Source: Mycteria americana
Lineage: Eukaryota; Chordata; Aves; Ciconiiformes; Ciconiidae
NCBI RefSeq assembly: GCF_035582795.1
Contig: NC_134367.1
Location: 1,428,501 to 1,492,500 of the forward strand
Direction: 5' to 3'
Length of the DNA: 64,000 bases
Part shown: positions 12,054 through 24,607 of the stretch, piece after piece
Layout of the letters: each line of letters begins with the position of its first letter
Numbering within the stretch: the first letter of the stretch is position 1
The notes under the pieces: model-generated
Told to the model about the DNA's origin: nothing
Seen by the model: the letters and a program-made list of their open reading frames with translations, nothing else
The model's database searches: none
Made by a program: the position numbers and the translations under genes

Positions 12054-13137
12054 AGTGATGCTCTTCGGTGATGCTCTCCGGTGATGCTCTCCAGCAATGC
12101 CCTCCGGTGATGCTCTCTGGCGATGCTTTCTGGTGACACTTTCTGGTGACGCTCTCTGGCAATGCTCTCCAGGGATGCTCTCTGGCGATGTTCTCTGGTG
12201 ATGCTCTCCGGTGACACTCTCTGGTGATGCTCTCTGGCAATGTTCTCCGGTGATGCTCTCTGGTGATTGCTCTCCGGTGATGCTCTCCGGTGACGCTCTC
12301 CGGTGATGCTCTCCGGTGATTGCTCTCCGGTGATGCTCTCCGGTGATGCTGTCCGGTGACTGCTCTCCGGTGATGCTCTCCGGTGATGCTCTCCGGTGAC
12401 GCTCTCCGGTGATGCTCTCCGGTGATTGCTCTCCGGTGACGCTCTCCGGTGACGCTCTCTGGTGACTGCTCTCCGGTGATGCTCTCCGGTGATGCTCTCC
12501 GGCGATGCTCTCCGGTGACACTCTCCGGTGACACTCTCTGGTGATACTCTCTGGTGATGTTCTCTGGCGATGCTCTCCGGTGATGCTCTCCGGTGATTGC
12601 TCTCCGGTGATTGCTCTCCGGTGATGCTCTCCGGTGATGCTCTCCGGTGATGCTCTCCGGTGATGCTCTCTGGTGACACTCTCCGGTGACACTCTCTGGT
12701 GATGCTCTCCGGTGATGCTCTCCGGTGATTGCTCTCCGGTGATTGCTCTCCGGTGATGCTCTCCGGTGATTGCTCTCCGGTGATGCTCTCCGGTGATTGC
12801 TCTCTGGCGATGCTCTCCGGTGATGCTCTCCGGTGATGCTCTCCGGTGATGCTCTCTGGTGACACTCTCCGGTGACACTCTCTGGTGATGCTCTCCGGTG
12901 ATGCTCTCCGGTGATTGCTCTCCGGTGATTGCTCTCCGGTGATGCTCTCCGGTGATGCTCTCCGGTGATTGCTCTCTGGCGATGCTCTCCGGTGATTGCT
13001 CTCCGGTGATGCTCTCCGGTGACACTCTCCGGTGACACTCTCCGGTGACACTCTCTGGTGATGTTCTCCGGCGATGCTCTCCGGTGATGCTCTCCGGTGA
13101 TTGCTCTCCGGTGATTGCTCTCTGGCGATGCTCTCGG
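12054..13137 (+). repeat. 13-bp minisatellite GGTGATGCTCTCC
   Basis: About 1.08 kb, roughly 80 copies, of a 13-bp unit GGTGATGCTCTCC. A frequent 14-bp variant has GATTG in place of GATG, and another variant has CTGG in place of CCGG. Larger groups of units recur in the same order, which indicates higher-order duplication. The minus strand stays open because 3 x 13 bp gives a 13-residue repeat (RASPESITGEHHR); this is a by-product of the repeat. Confidence 0.95.
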
Positions 13138-13579
13138 GCTCCCACAGCTGCAGCCCGAGCCAGCAGCGCTGGCAGCTGGGAGAGGTCACGCCAGCTCCTC
13201 GGAGGCGGCTTGGACGCAGATCTGACGATCCTTGTTTTCGCCTTGCTCCGGCCCAGCTTAATCCTTGGCCTCCCGAGGCTGCCGGCCAGGGTGACGGTGA
13301 GGGACGCTGCCTGCCTCCGCCCAGCCAGGGTTAAACGGAGCCGGGGCAGGGCGAGCTCCCTTCCGCCGTTCCCACGGGCTCGGGGGCCGCCGCGGTGTTG
13401 CGTGGCCGTGGGTGCTGGGGCCGGTTTAATTGCTGGGACGGGCCTTGGAGAAGCAGATGATGCCTGGGCCAGCAGCCCCAGCCCTCTCCCAACCACGCTC
13501 GGAGTCCGAGGGAAGGGGTTTTGAGCCCCCCGGGGTCTGAGCGGTCGGTGAGCTGCGGCTGCAGCCCCCGGCCCCCAGC

Positions 13580-14232
13580 GCTGCTCCTGCCTGCCCGCTG
13601 CTCCTGCCCGCTGCTCCTGCCTGCTGCTCCTGCCTGCCCACTGCTCCTGCCCCCTGCTCCTGCCCACTGCTCCTGCCCCCTGCTCCTGCCTGCCCACTGC
13701 TCCTGCCTGCTCGCTGCTCCTGCCTGCTGCTCCTGCCTGCTGCTCCTGCCCACTGCTCCTGCCTGCTGCTCCTGCCCACTGCTCCTGCCTGCTGCTCCTG
13801 CCCACTGCTCCTGCCTGCTGCTCCTGCCTGCTTGCTGCTCCTGCCCGCTGCTCCTGCCTGCTGCTCCTGCCTGCCCGCTGCTCCTGCCTGCCCGCTGCTC
13901 CTGCCTGCTGCTCCTGCCTGCCCACTGCTCCTGCCTGCTTGCTGCTCCTGCCCGCTGCTCCTGCCTGCTGCTCCTGCCTGCCCACTGCTCCTGCCTGCCC
14001 GCTGCTCCTGCCCGCTGCTCCTGCCTGCTGCTTCTGCCTGCTGCTCCTGCCCACTGCTCCTGCCTGCTGCTCCTGCCTGCTGCTCCTGCCTGCCCACTGC
14101 TCCTGCCTGCCCACTGCTCCTGCCTGCTCGCTGCTCCTGCCCGCTGCTCCTACCCGCTGCTCCTGCCTGCCCACTGCTCCTGCCTGCCCGCTGCTCCTGC
14201 CCACTGCTCCTGCCCACTGCTCCTGCCTGCTG
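13580..14232 (+). repeat. 13/17-bp minisatellite TGCTCCTGCC(T/C)
   Basis: About 650 bp of TGCTCCTGCC-containing units, mostly 13 bp (TGCTGCTCCTGCC, CACTGCTCCTGCC) with a 4-bp TGCC insertion making 17-bp variants. It lies about 440 bp from the previous 13-bp array. Confidence 0.94.
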
Positions 14233-14347
14233 GCCATCGGCCGAGGGCAGCCTGTGCCCCAGCCCCTGCCTGCTCCTGGGGCCCCAGCCCCCTGGCTCCG
14301 GGCATCGGAGGTGAAGCCCTCGGCAGCCCTCACCCCGCTGCTCGTCC

Positions 14348-14860
14348 ATGGTGGAGAGGGGGAAAGGGAAGGGGAAGGGGGAAAGGGAAGGGGAAGGGAA
14401 AAAAGAAAAGGGAAGGGAAAGGAATGAAAAGGAAAGGGAGAAGGAAAAGGGAGAGGGAAAAGGAAAAGGAAAAGGAAAAGGAAAAGGAAAAGGAAAAGGA
14501 AAAGGAAAAGGAAAAGGAAAAGGAAAAGGAAAAGGAAAAGGGAGAAGAAGAAGGGAGAAGGAGAAGGAAAAGGGAGAAGGAAAAGGGAGGAAAAGGGAGA
14601 AGGAAAAGGAAGAAGGAAAAGGAAAAGGGAGAAGGGAGAAGGAGAAGGAAAAGGGAGAAGGAAAAGGAAAAGGGAGAAGGAAAAGGAAAAGGGAAAAGGA
14701 AAAGGAAAAGGAAAAGGAAAAGGAAAAGGAAAAGGAAAAGGAAAAGGAAAAGGAAAAGGGAGAAGGAAAAGGGAGAAGGAAAAGGAAAAGGAGAAATGAA
14801 AAGAAAGGAAAAGGAAAAAAGAGGAAGGAAAGGGAGGGGAAGAGGGAAGGAAGGGGAGCA
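14348..14860 (+). repeat. Polypurine (GGAAAA)n tract
   Basis: About 500 bp of almost pure purine on the plus strand, built on GGAAAA with GGGAGAAGG and GAAGAA variants. Such homopurine mirror-like tracts can adopt triplex (H-DNA) structure; whether this one does is inference. Confidence 0.95.
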
Positions 14861-15346
14861 GCTGGTGCCTGGCAGCGAGGGCAGCCCCCGGGGCACCCCC
14901 TCCGCCGGCCCAGCCGCCTCTGCCGGGCAGGGGAACTCCTGTCCGTGCCTCTGGGAGATTCCTGGAAACCCAGCTGGGCCCCCGGGGCTGGGCGCGGGTG
15001 CTTCCCCACCTCCCGCGGCAGCCCCCGGCCAGCGGGCGGTGGGCGTGGGGACGCGGGGACGCGGGGCTGGGGTGGCCGAGGAGACCCAGCCGCCCTGGTC
15101 TCTTGAGTCCTTCAAAATCCCTATTTGCCCCGACTCCTGCGCCTCTCCACGCGGCTGCGCTGCCGTGGGCCGTCCCCGATGGGTGTTTCGGGGAAGAGCG
15201 ATCTCCGACTTCCAAAAGCCCAAGGCTGGGGAACGTCCCCCCACCCCAGCCAGGGTCCATCCAAGCATCCCCCAGCTGCCCCCACCCCACCCCCCTTGTC
15301 CGTCACCCCCCGCCCGCCCCCCACCTCCTTTCCCCCCCCGAGCTGA

Positions 15347-16480
<1,134 letters not shown>

Positions 16481-18310
16481 CCCCTCTCCATCCCCCCCCA
16501 CCCCCCCCCCCCCCACCCCGGAGTCCCCCTTGGCCCCGTGGCCCAGGATCTTTCTTGGTCACGGGCAAGAGGAAACCCCCCCGGGGTCGGGCTGCGGAGG
16601 GGGAGGCAGCGGGCTGGGACCCCCGGGGGGGCCGGGGTCCGTGCTCCTCTGCCGGGACTCGGGAGGGATGCAGGAGCAGCGGGGAGGCTGCCCTGGTCCT
16701 CTCCGAAGCGGGAAGAAGGGAGCTGCTGGTTTTATTTTATTTTATTTTAACTTAATTTTATTCTATTTTATTTTGCAAAACCACTCCTCAAAAATGTGAA
16801 ACTTGAAGAGCTGGAGAGTGTTTTCACCTGATGGGGGGTGTGCGTGTGGGGGGGGTACGCCTGCACCTCCCGCCGTGATACCTCTGGGCAAGCGGCTGGG
16901 GACACCCGTGGCCCCATGGCGGCCCCGTGGCAGCCCCATGGCGGCCCCACGGCAACCCGAGCGTGCGAGGCCGCGTGCCACGGCGTGGCCGTGAGCCGGA
17001 CGCGTGACCGCGCCTGCACCGGAGGCCTCGTGGGACGCGGGGAGAGGAGGACGTGGGGCTCCCGGCACCGACCGCAGGCAGCAGCGGGGTCCCGTCCCCT
17101 CCGTCCTCTGCCTCCTCGGGCCACGGGGCCACCCCGGGGGAAAGCAGGTCCCCGGGCGGCGAGGGATGCTGCGGCGAAGGCGAGCACGCATCAGCGGGCA
17201 AATCAGGCTAAGAGGGGCTTAGACGGAGCTTTTTCGATCGCTGCGCACAGCAGCCTGCCCCTGCGGCCAAGAAAACAAGCCCTGAGTCACGTAGGCTGCC
17301 GAGGACGCCTGCCGCCGCTCGGTGGGCAGCCCTCGGAGAGCTTTATGGGGTTATTTTAACCCTTTTTAGATGGGCAAATCTGGGCGTCCCTGGGATCTTC
17401 CCGGTGGCGAGGCAGCGGGAAGCCCGAAGCCGTCCCCGGGAGGCAAGGACGGGCGGCGGCGGCACGGTCCCCTGGGACCCCATCCTCGCGGCAGCTCTGG
17501 GGCCGGAGCCGTTACCCTTGGGGAGCTTTTTTGGGGGCCCACCCGGGGCATTATAAGACTTTTTTCACCCTTCTCCTTCACACCCCTGGGTTGCACCGGT
17601 CCCCTTTTGACCCGCACCCCGTCTCGCCCCAACACCTTGAGCCCAGAGCAGGGGATGCTCCCGGGGTTTCCCCCGTCCGAGACCCAGGACATCCCGGGGG
17701 TCACCTCCGGCACGGCCACCCTGTCGCGGCAAGAGGGGGGCAAAAACTTCTTTCCTTGCCCCCCCCCCCCGTGCACGGGGCAGCCCCCAGCCCCACGGGG
17801 AGCACCCCAATCGCCCCCAGGACCGTGCTCCTCCCTGCCAGCACCCAAAGCACAGGCTGTCCCCACTCCAGCGGGGACACCGGGGGACACCGGGACATGC
17901 CCTGGCCCCTCTTTGAGCCCTGGGGGTGCCGGGGGGACTTTGGGGACAGCCGAGGCACCCAGCCCGCCTGTTTCTTTTCTCACCTTTTAACAGAAGAAAA
18001 CCAATGTATTTCTAATACTTGACGACCTGTACATACTGTTAGATACCAGAGAGGATATTTATTATAAATGACGCTATCATCGTATCTATAGAAATCTATA
18101 AATATCTATCGGAAAGGAGTCCTGGGGGGGGGGAACTCATTGATGACTCCGGGGAATTTCTTTTCGCTCTCTGCATCTTTCTCATCCTAGGGCACCCACG
18201 GGGAACCACGCTCCCCCCGGCCAGGTTTCTCTGGTTCTCATGCCAAAGTATATTTGTACCGCTGAGTTACTTTCCTTAGAGAGAGAAATAAAGGCTGGCT
18301 CAAACCTCGG
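16481..18310 (+). other. KCNK3: KCNK3 3' UTR
   Basis: The non-coding tail runs from the stop codon at 16478-16480 to a poly(A) signal AATAAA at 18287-18292. It contains a poly-C run just after the stop, a TTTTA-rich run near 16733-16775 and an AT-rich block near 17990-18115. I place the end about 20 bp after the AATAAA. Confidence 0.7.
18028..18035 (+). promoter_or_regulatory. Pumilio-type element TGTACATA in KCNK3 3' UTR
   Basis: The word TGTACATA matches the UGUANAUA recognition sequence of Pumilio RNA-binding proteins. It lies in an AT-rich island of the otherwise GC-rich 3' UTR, about 250 bp before the poly(A) signal. Regulation of KCNK3 mRNA through it is inference. Confidence 0.4.
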
Positions 18311-19520
18311 CACCGCTTCGGCTCCTTCCCTCGGGCGCTGGGTGAGGACGAGGGGCTGGGAGCGGAGGGTCCCGGTGCCCTGGGACCTCCCCGCGTCGCG
18401 GCTCCGTGCCCCATGGCCTTTGCTCTGCGAGGACCGGGACGTGAGAGAATTTCCTCGGGATAAGCCTCTGCCCCCCGCCTGGCTTTTCCCACGGGCGAGG
18501 GAGAGGAGAGGCTCAGCTTTGAGCTCTGCCAGGGCTGCAGCGTCCTTTGGTGGGCTCGGTGGGAGAAGGGGCTCGGGCTGCTGGGTAGGGCAGAGCCCCT
18601 CGGGGCTCCCCGACCTCTTCCATCCCACCCTCGCCCACTGATGCAAGGCTGGAGGGGTCCCTGCGGCAGCTCTTCCCATGGGAGCCCCCCAAAACCCAGC
18701 AGAGCTGTATCCCTCCTGTTCTGGCCCGTAGCAGCATCTCTGCAGCCTTCGCTCCACGGCACGGGCTGGGGACCTCCCTCTGCTCCAGCAACAGCCGAGA
18801 AGCGTCCAACGACTGCGAGCGCTTGCGATCTGCTGTGGGACCCGGGGGGGGGGGGGGGACAGGGCTGAGCCCCCCTGTCTTGGGCTGCGTGGGGAAACTG
18901 AGGCCCAGACGGGAGATGCACAAAGAGGCGAGCCGGGGGTACCTGGGACGGTGCTGGGCGTCTGGCTCCAGACCTCCAAGGGGATTTGGGCATCGCTGAT
19001 GGCCAGGGCGCACCAGGATGGGCAGGGACGTGCCACCTGCATGGCTGGGGCCACCGGCAGAGCTCTGGGCTGCTCTCCTGCCTTTAAGTGGATAAAACCT
19101 GCTGCCTCCAAAGCCAGGCGAGAGCCGCCGGCTGATCTAATAACGCTAAGCCTGCCAAGAGCAGATCTGGCTCGGCGGCAGCCCATGGAGAGAGGGGCTC
19201 ATCCGAGCAGCAGCTTTCGCCCTGCCCGAGGGTGCACCCACGGGGATGCGGGAGCGTGGGGGGAGTGGGTGCTTCCCTGGCGTTGGGTGCCTCCGTGAAC
19301 CCTTCCCTCCTGCCCTGGGATGCGGCTGGAGGGGGTGGAGGCATCCCGCCCTCCTCCTCTGCCTCCCGTGCTCCCCCCCGGGAAGACACGACGCTGAGCT
19401 CGCTGGAGCTTTGGTCTGATCCGGTACGACCATTCCCAGGGTGGAACTGGTCCTCCCAGCCGCCAACCGGTGTGTGCACACCCCCCTGGCACCGGGGCAG
19501 CTGGGGACAAAGTCACTGGT
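18311..19520. other. Intergenic, nothing recognised
   Basis: GC-rich sequence between the KCNK3 poly(A) signal and the CR1 fragment. I see no exon, RNA gene or long repeat in it, apart from a poly-G run near 18845-18860. Confidence 0.5.
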
Positions 19521-19524
19521 GGGC

Positions 19525-20110
19525 TGGGGTGGACCTGCTGGTGACACACGCCCAGGAGCGGTGGAGATGCCGGAAGGTCCTGCTGCCATCCAGAGGGACC
19601 TGGAGAGGATGGAGAAGCGGTCAGAGGGGAACTTCATGAAGTTCAACGGGGAGAAATGCAAAGTCCTGCCCCTGGGGAGAAGAACCCCACCTAGCAATGG
19701 CCACCCAACTGGAAAGCACCTCGGCAGAAGAGGACCTGGGGGTGCTGGTGGACACCAGGTTGACCATGAGCCAGCGACGTGTCCTCGCTGCGAAGAAGGC
19801 TGAGGGTCTCCTGAGCTTCATTAGGCAAAGCGGGTCGAGGGAGGGGATCCTTCCCCTCTGCTCAGCACTGGTGAGGCCACACGTGGTGCTGGGCTCCCCA
19901 GTCCACGACGCACAGGGATGTACGGGAGAGAGCCCAGCAAAGGGCCGTGAAGATGGTGGACTGGAGCATCTCTCCTAGGAGGAAAGGCTGAGGGAGCTGG
20001 GGAGCAGAGAAGGCTCGGGGGGGTCTCACCACGGCTATAAATACCTGGTGGAGGAAGAGGATGGAGCCAGGCTCTCCCAGTGGTGCCCAGTCACAGGACA
20101 AAAGGCCGGG
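19525..20110 (+). mobile_element. CR1 LINE fragment (ORF2 C-terminal part)
   Basis: This is a decayed piece of the avian CR1 non-LTR retrotransposon in sense orientation. Translations of two frames carry typical end-of-ORF2 words: IQRDLERMEKRSEGNFMKFN followed by KCKVLPLGR, then EEDLGVLVDTRLTMSQRR with AAKKAEGLLSFIRQ, then a degraded LPLCSALVRPH. After about 19980 the nucleotide sequence still follows CR1, with the part around a CTATAAATACCTGG word and the GTGCCCAGTCACAGGACAAAAGG word. The reading frame is shifted at least once and the 5' end of the element and its 3' UTR are absent, so it is a dead, truncated copy. Confidence 0.9.
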
Positions 20111-22650
20111 CCACCTCCAGCGGGGCATCCCCAGGGAAAAATCCAACTTTTTTGATTGACTTTCTGGGGAGATGACTAGCCCTGGGGACCCGCAGGGGCT
20201 GGTCCCCCCTGGCCAAGCCAGGGCTGTGCAGGCAGGTCCCTGTTGCAGGCAGAGGACGGGGTGGGAGCTGGGCCACCCCCGTGGCAGGGGACCGAGGGGG
20301 GTCCGCGACGGAGAACCCCCCGGTGGCAGCCCCAGGGGGGTTGGAGTGCCCGAGGCATCTGCCCCCGCTGCCTCATCCCCTGTCTGGGTGATTTTTCTTT
20401 TTTTTCCCCTCTCAAAGCATTTAAATTTTCTTTGTCAGCCGTAGCCCAAATATTTACAGTCCGCTGGAGCGACTTAAAATTCCTCCCTGGTATTAAGCGG
20501 AGCGAGCGGCCGCGGGGGAAGCTCAGGACCCTGCGGCCAGGGCTCATCCTGCTGCCTCCTCCAAACCGTGAGGAAGAGGAGGAGAAGGGGTGGGGAGCGA
20601 AGGCTGCTAGCCTGGCCAAAACAGGGCCAGGTGGGGGGTGGGAAGCAGGTAGTGAGTGGGGAAAATGGGAGGTTTAAGGGGGGAAAAAACCAAAAGAAAT
20701 GAAAACTCACGCTGCTCTGGTTCCTAAAGGCGTTTTCAGTAAATAAGGGTTTCATTTTAAAAAAAGCCTCATTAAATGTTTCTGTTTTCCCTTCCCAGTT
20801 CATTAAACCCAGTGAAAAGCTCCGGCAGACACTGCTGGCGGGGGGGGAACCTTATTTTTATTACCCCAACCTTTTCCCCACCCCATCCCACGCGTGGCCC
20901 CAACATCTCTGTCGCCCCGCACCGGGATCCTCTGGATGCTGAGGGCATCCCGAGGCAGCGGGGGGGCTCGGGACCCCAGGGACAGGGACACGTCGGGGGC
21001 CAACCTCCCCCCTCAGTGATCCGAATTTGGGGGGAGGCGTGGGCGAGGTGCCGGGGAGCAGCAATGCGCCCCGGGGGGTGCCAGCGGCGCCGGCTTGGGG
21101 ACCCTGAGCTGGTGATGGGGACACTGGGGTGACCCCGGGGGTAGAGGGAACCTGGTGGCATCTCCTTGGGCAGCATCGCGTCATCCTCTGTGGCATGACA
21201 TCACTCCGGGGTGGTGGGGCGATGTCACTCCCTTCCTGACCTCGCTGGAATGGCCGAGCGGGCTTGGGCCTGGGGGCAGCCGGCAGCACCGGAGGCAGCT
21301 CCCCGACCCCTGCCCGCAGCCTGAAATTGGGGGTGCCCCACGGAAGAGCCACCCCATCCCTCAGCCAGCGTCGGGGCTGGGCACAGGTTTGCCCAGCGTC
21401 AGGGCAGCGGCTTTCAAGACGGCGATGAAGACAAGGTGGAGGCAGGCAGCGGTGTCCCTGCCCACCCCTGCCCACATCTGCCCGCAGCCCCGGGGCAAAG
21501 TGCGTGTTTGAAGGTGGGGGAAACCAAATCCCCCCCCCAGGACCGGGTGAACAGGGAGGGATGGGAACGCTCCGGCTGGTGGCCCTGAGCGAGGGGAAAC
21601 GGGAGCGGAGCCTGGGAGCTGGAGGAATTAAGCGCTCTGTTAATGAGGGGACGGGCCTCGTGGGCTCATTAATTACATGGGGCTGGGGGGCATCTCTGCG
21701 GGTGACGGGGGGGTATGTGGATGTGCACTGACCTGCATGGATGCATGCGTGCGGGCAGGAGATGCCACCGTTCCCACCTGCCAGCCCATCCCCGCTCCTC
21801 CTGGTCTGCGGCTGCAGAGTGTCCTGGGGTGCTGGGTGTCCCTAATGTCCCGTCTCCTCCCCCCTGGGGACCCCAGACAGCCCCACACAGGTGTCTGTGC
21901 GGGGCTGGCACCGGGTGGGCACGCACGTGCCCGTTGTGCATCGTGCAGGGGACTTTGGAAGTCAGCGGCTCTGCCACCGCTCACCCTCATGTCCTTGGGA
22001 CACTCACCCATCCCAGGGCTGGAGGAGGGGACCAGCATGGGGGCCACAGGGGACCATTCCCAACTGTCCAGCCCAGCTGGCCCAGCCCGTAGCGTCCCCA
22101 CGGGTGACACCAACGAGTGGCACGGTGCTCGCTGCCCGTGCGGACGCGTGGTCGGGCTCTTCCGGGCACGAGCCGCCCATGGCGGGAGCCTGCCTTCCCC
22201 GCCGAGCCCCCCGCCGCCCGCCGCCATCTTATCGCCCGGTATTTTCCAGGGGCGAAGGCTGCGGGGAGGGACGGGGGGGGGACACGGGGGGCGGGGGGTG
22301 TTTGTCTTGCTGGCTGGAGCGAGGGGTGATGAGACATGGCCACGCGCTCGGTGGCACCAAGAAGGAGAAGTTGGCAGGGCCGGGAGGAGGCGGCCTGCTT
22401 CCTTCGCCCTTTCCCTTCGGACGCGGCCGAGCGGCAGCCGAGGGGTCCCCGCCGGGGGCTTCGGGGTGCGCTTGGGATGCTGCAGGCCTGGGGGGCCCCG
22501 AGGCACATCCACAGCCCCAACGGCAGCGGGTGCCAGCGGCTGCTGGGGGTCCCGGTCCCGTGGGGTTTGGGGGGAGCCTCTCTGCCCTGGCCCTGTTTCA
22601 GGAGGAGCCCCCCGCCACGAAGGCACCAGAGCCAGCACTCGCTCCCTGCC
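20111..22650. other. Intergenic, with patches of lower GC
   Basis: No gene is seen. Two patches stand out from the GC-rich background: 20395-20830 is AT-rich with homopolymeric T and A runs and TTTAAATTTT-like words, and 21610-21690 contains several TTAAT/ATTAAT words of the type bound by homeodomain proteins. Either could be conserved non-coding DNA. Confidence 0.35.
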
Positions 22651-22654
22651 ACAC

Positions 22655-23045
22655 CTCCCCAGGGACACATTTCGGTCCCCTCCCCATCACATCCCTCCCC
22701 AGGGACACATTTCGGTCCCCTCCCCATCACATCCCTCCCCAGGGACACATTTCAGTCCCCTCCCCATCACATCCCTCCCCAGGGCCATGTTTCAGTCCCC
22801 TCCCCATCACAGCCCTCCCTGGGGACACATTTCGGTCCCCTCCCCATCACATCCCTCCCCGGGGACACATTTCGGTCCCCTCCCCATCACATCCCTCCCC
22901 GGGGACACATTTCGGTCCCCTCCCCATCACATCCCTCCCCGGGGACACGTTTCGGTCCCCTCCCCATCACATCCCTCCCCGGGGACACGTTTCGGTCCCC
23001 TCCCCATCACATCCCTCCCCGGGGACACGTTTCGGTCCCCCCGCC
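22655..23045 (+). repeat. 40-bp minisatellite
   Basis: Nine to ten copies of a 40-bp unit containing GGGACACATTTCGGTCCCC followed by TCCCCATCACATCCCTCCCC. Copies differ at a few positions (AGGG or GGGG at the start, ACAT or ACGT), and the right-hand copies are nearly identical, which suggests recent expansion there. Confidence 0.96.
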
Positions 23046-23540
23046 GCAGCACCCTCGGGGGCGGTGGGGACAGGAGGGGCTGCCCACGCCCGCCCTGCCC
23101 GTCCGTGCCCCCCCAGCCGCGGGAAGGGTTAACCGGGCTGGGCGCGGACGGCCTTGGCGAGGGCCCTTGGCGTGGGTTTTTCTCCCCCCGCCGCCTCCCA
23201 CGGGTCACGGCAGCTGGGCCTGACGTGGATGGAAAAACAATTTATCTCTGGCTGGCGGGGAGGCCCGGGGGGGGGACCGGCAGCGGAGCCGGCTGCCAGG
23301 TGTGGAGGGGCCCCCCGGCACCCCTCGGTGGGGGCGGAGGGGGGCTGGGGATCGCGGGTGGGTGGTGAGACCCCGGGGACCCAGGGCTGGCCCCCGGTGG
23401 GGCTGGGGGGACACACACTGACCCCCGGGAACCAGCCCCAGCCTGGTGGGCACGGGGGGGCTGGGGGGGCTGTCCTGGAGCTGCGCCCAGGAGTGAGGGC
23501 CCTGGCACCCTAGGGTGCCCTGGGGACAGCACCCCCACCC

Positions 23541-24045
23541 AGCCCCGCAAAGGGTTAGGCTGGGCAGGGCAGGGTTAGTCCGGGCTGGCGTAGCCCGGGC
23601 AGGGTTAGCCCGGGCAGGATTTAGCCCGGACAGGGTTTAGCCCGGGCAGGGTTTAGCCCCGGCAGGGTTTAGTCCGGGCAGGGTTAGGCTGGGCAAGGCA
23701 GGGTTTAGCCCCGGCCAGGCTTTAGCCCGGGCAGGGTTAGGCTGGGCAGGATTTAGCCCGGGCAAGGTTAGCCCAGGCAGGGTTTAGCCCCGGCCAGGCT
23801 TTAGCCCGGGCAGGATTTAGCCTGGGCAGGGTTTAGCCCTGGCACGGTTAGCCCTGGCACGGTTAGCCTGGGCAGGGTTAGCCCGGGCAGGATTTAGCCC
23901 GGGCAGGGTTACGCTGGGCAGGATTTAGCCCGGGCAGGGTTTAGCCCCGGCACGGTTAGCCCCGGCACGGTTAGCCCGGGCAGGGTTAGCCCGGGCAGGA
24001 TTTAGCCCGGGCAGGTTTAGCCCGGCCAGGGTTAGCCCGGGCCGG
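23541..24045 (+). repeat. About 17-bp minisatellite (GGGCAGGGTTTAGCCCC)
   Basis: About 500 bp of imperfect 13-19 bp units around GGGCAGGRTTTAGCCC and a shorter GGGCAGGGTTAGCCC form. It ends directly at the CpG-rich region upstream of SLC35F6. Confidence 0.93.
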
Positions 24046-24365
24046 GCAGCCAGGGAAGGGAACCCCGGCCGGGGCGGGGGGTCGGTCGCCGGGCCCGGGC
24101 CCCGGGGCGGCGGGGAGCCCAGCCCTGCACCGCCGGCGCCATCTGCCGGCACCGCCGCGGCGGGGACACGCGTGACACGGGGACGGGGGCACAGCGCCCG
24201 CGGGGACGGCGGCACTGCAAGCCCAGCCTGGCAGCGGGGCACCGGGTGACCGCGCCGTAGGGACCGGGGCACCGGGATGCCGGCGCGGGGACCACAGAGG
24301 AGCGGCGTGGGGAGCGCGGTCTGCGGGGACGGCGACGCGGGGACGGTGGCACGGCGGCGGCGGGG

Positions 24366-24590
24366 CGGGCAGCACCAGAGCGGGCAGCACTGGGACAGGC
24401 AGCACCGGGACGGGCAGCACCGGGACGGGCAGCACCGGGGACAGGCAGCACCGGGACGGGCAGCACCGGGACGGGCAGCACCGGGGACAGGCAGCACCGG
24501 GGACAGGCAGCACCGGGACGGGCAGCACCGGGACGGGCAGCACCGGGGACAGGCAGCACCGGGACAGGCAGCACCGGGACGGGCAGAGGG
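24366..24590 (+). repeat. 15/16-bp minisatellite (GGGACGGGCAGCACC)
   Basis: About 14 copies of GGGACGGGCAGCACC alternating with GGGGACAGGCAGCACC. It is embedded in the CpG-rich region about 0.4 kb upstream of the SLC35F6 start codon. Confidence 0.95.
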
Positions 24591-24607
24591 GCCGGGCCCC
24601 GGGGACG

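Noticed and set aside
11517-15290. A 1,257-codon open frame on the minus strand
   Set aside because: It runs through two 13-bp minisatellites and a purine tract. Its translation is a concatenation of repeat peptides with no domain; three 13-bp units make a stop-free 39-bp period.
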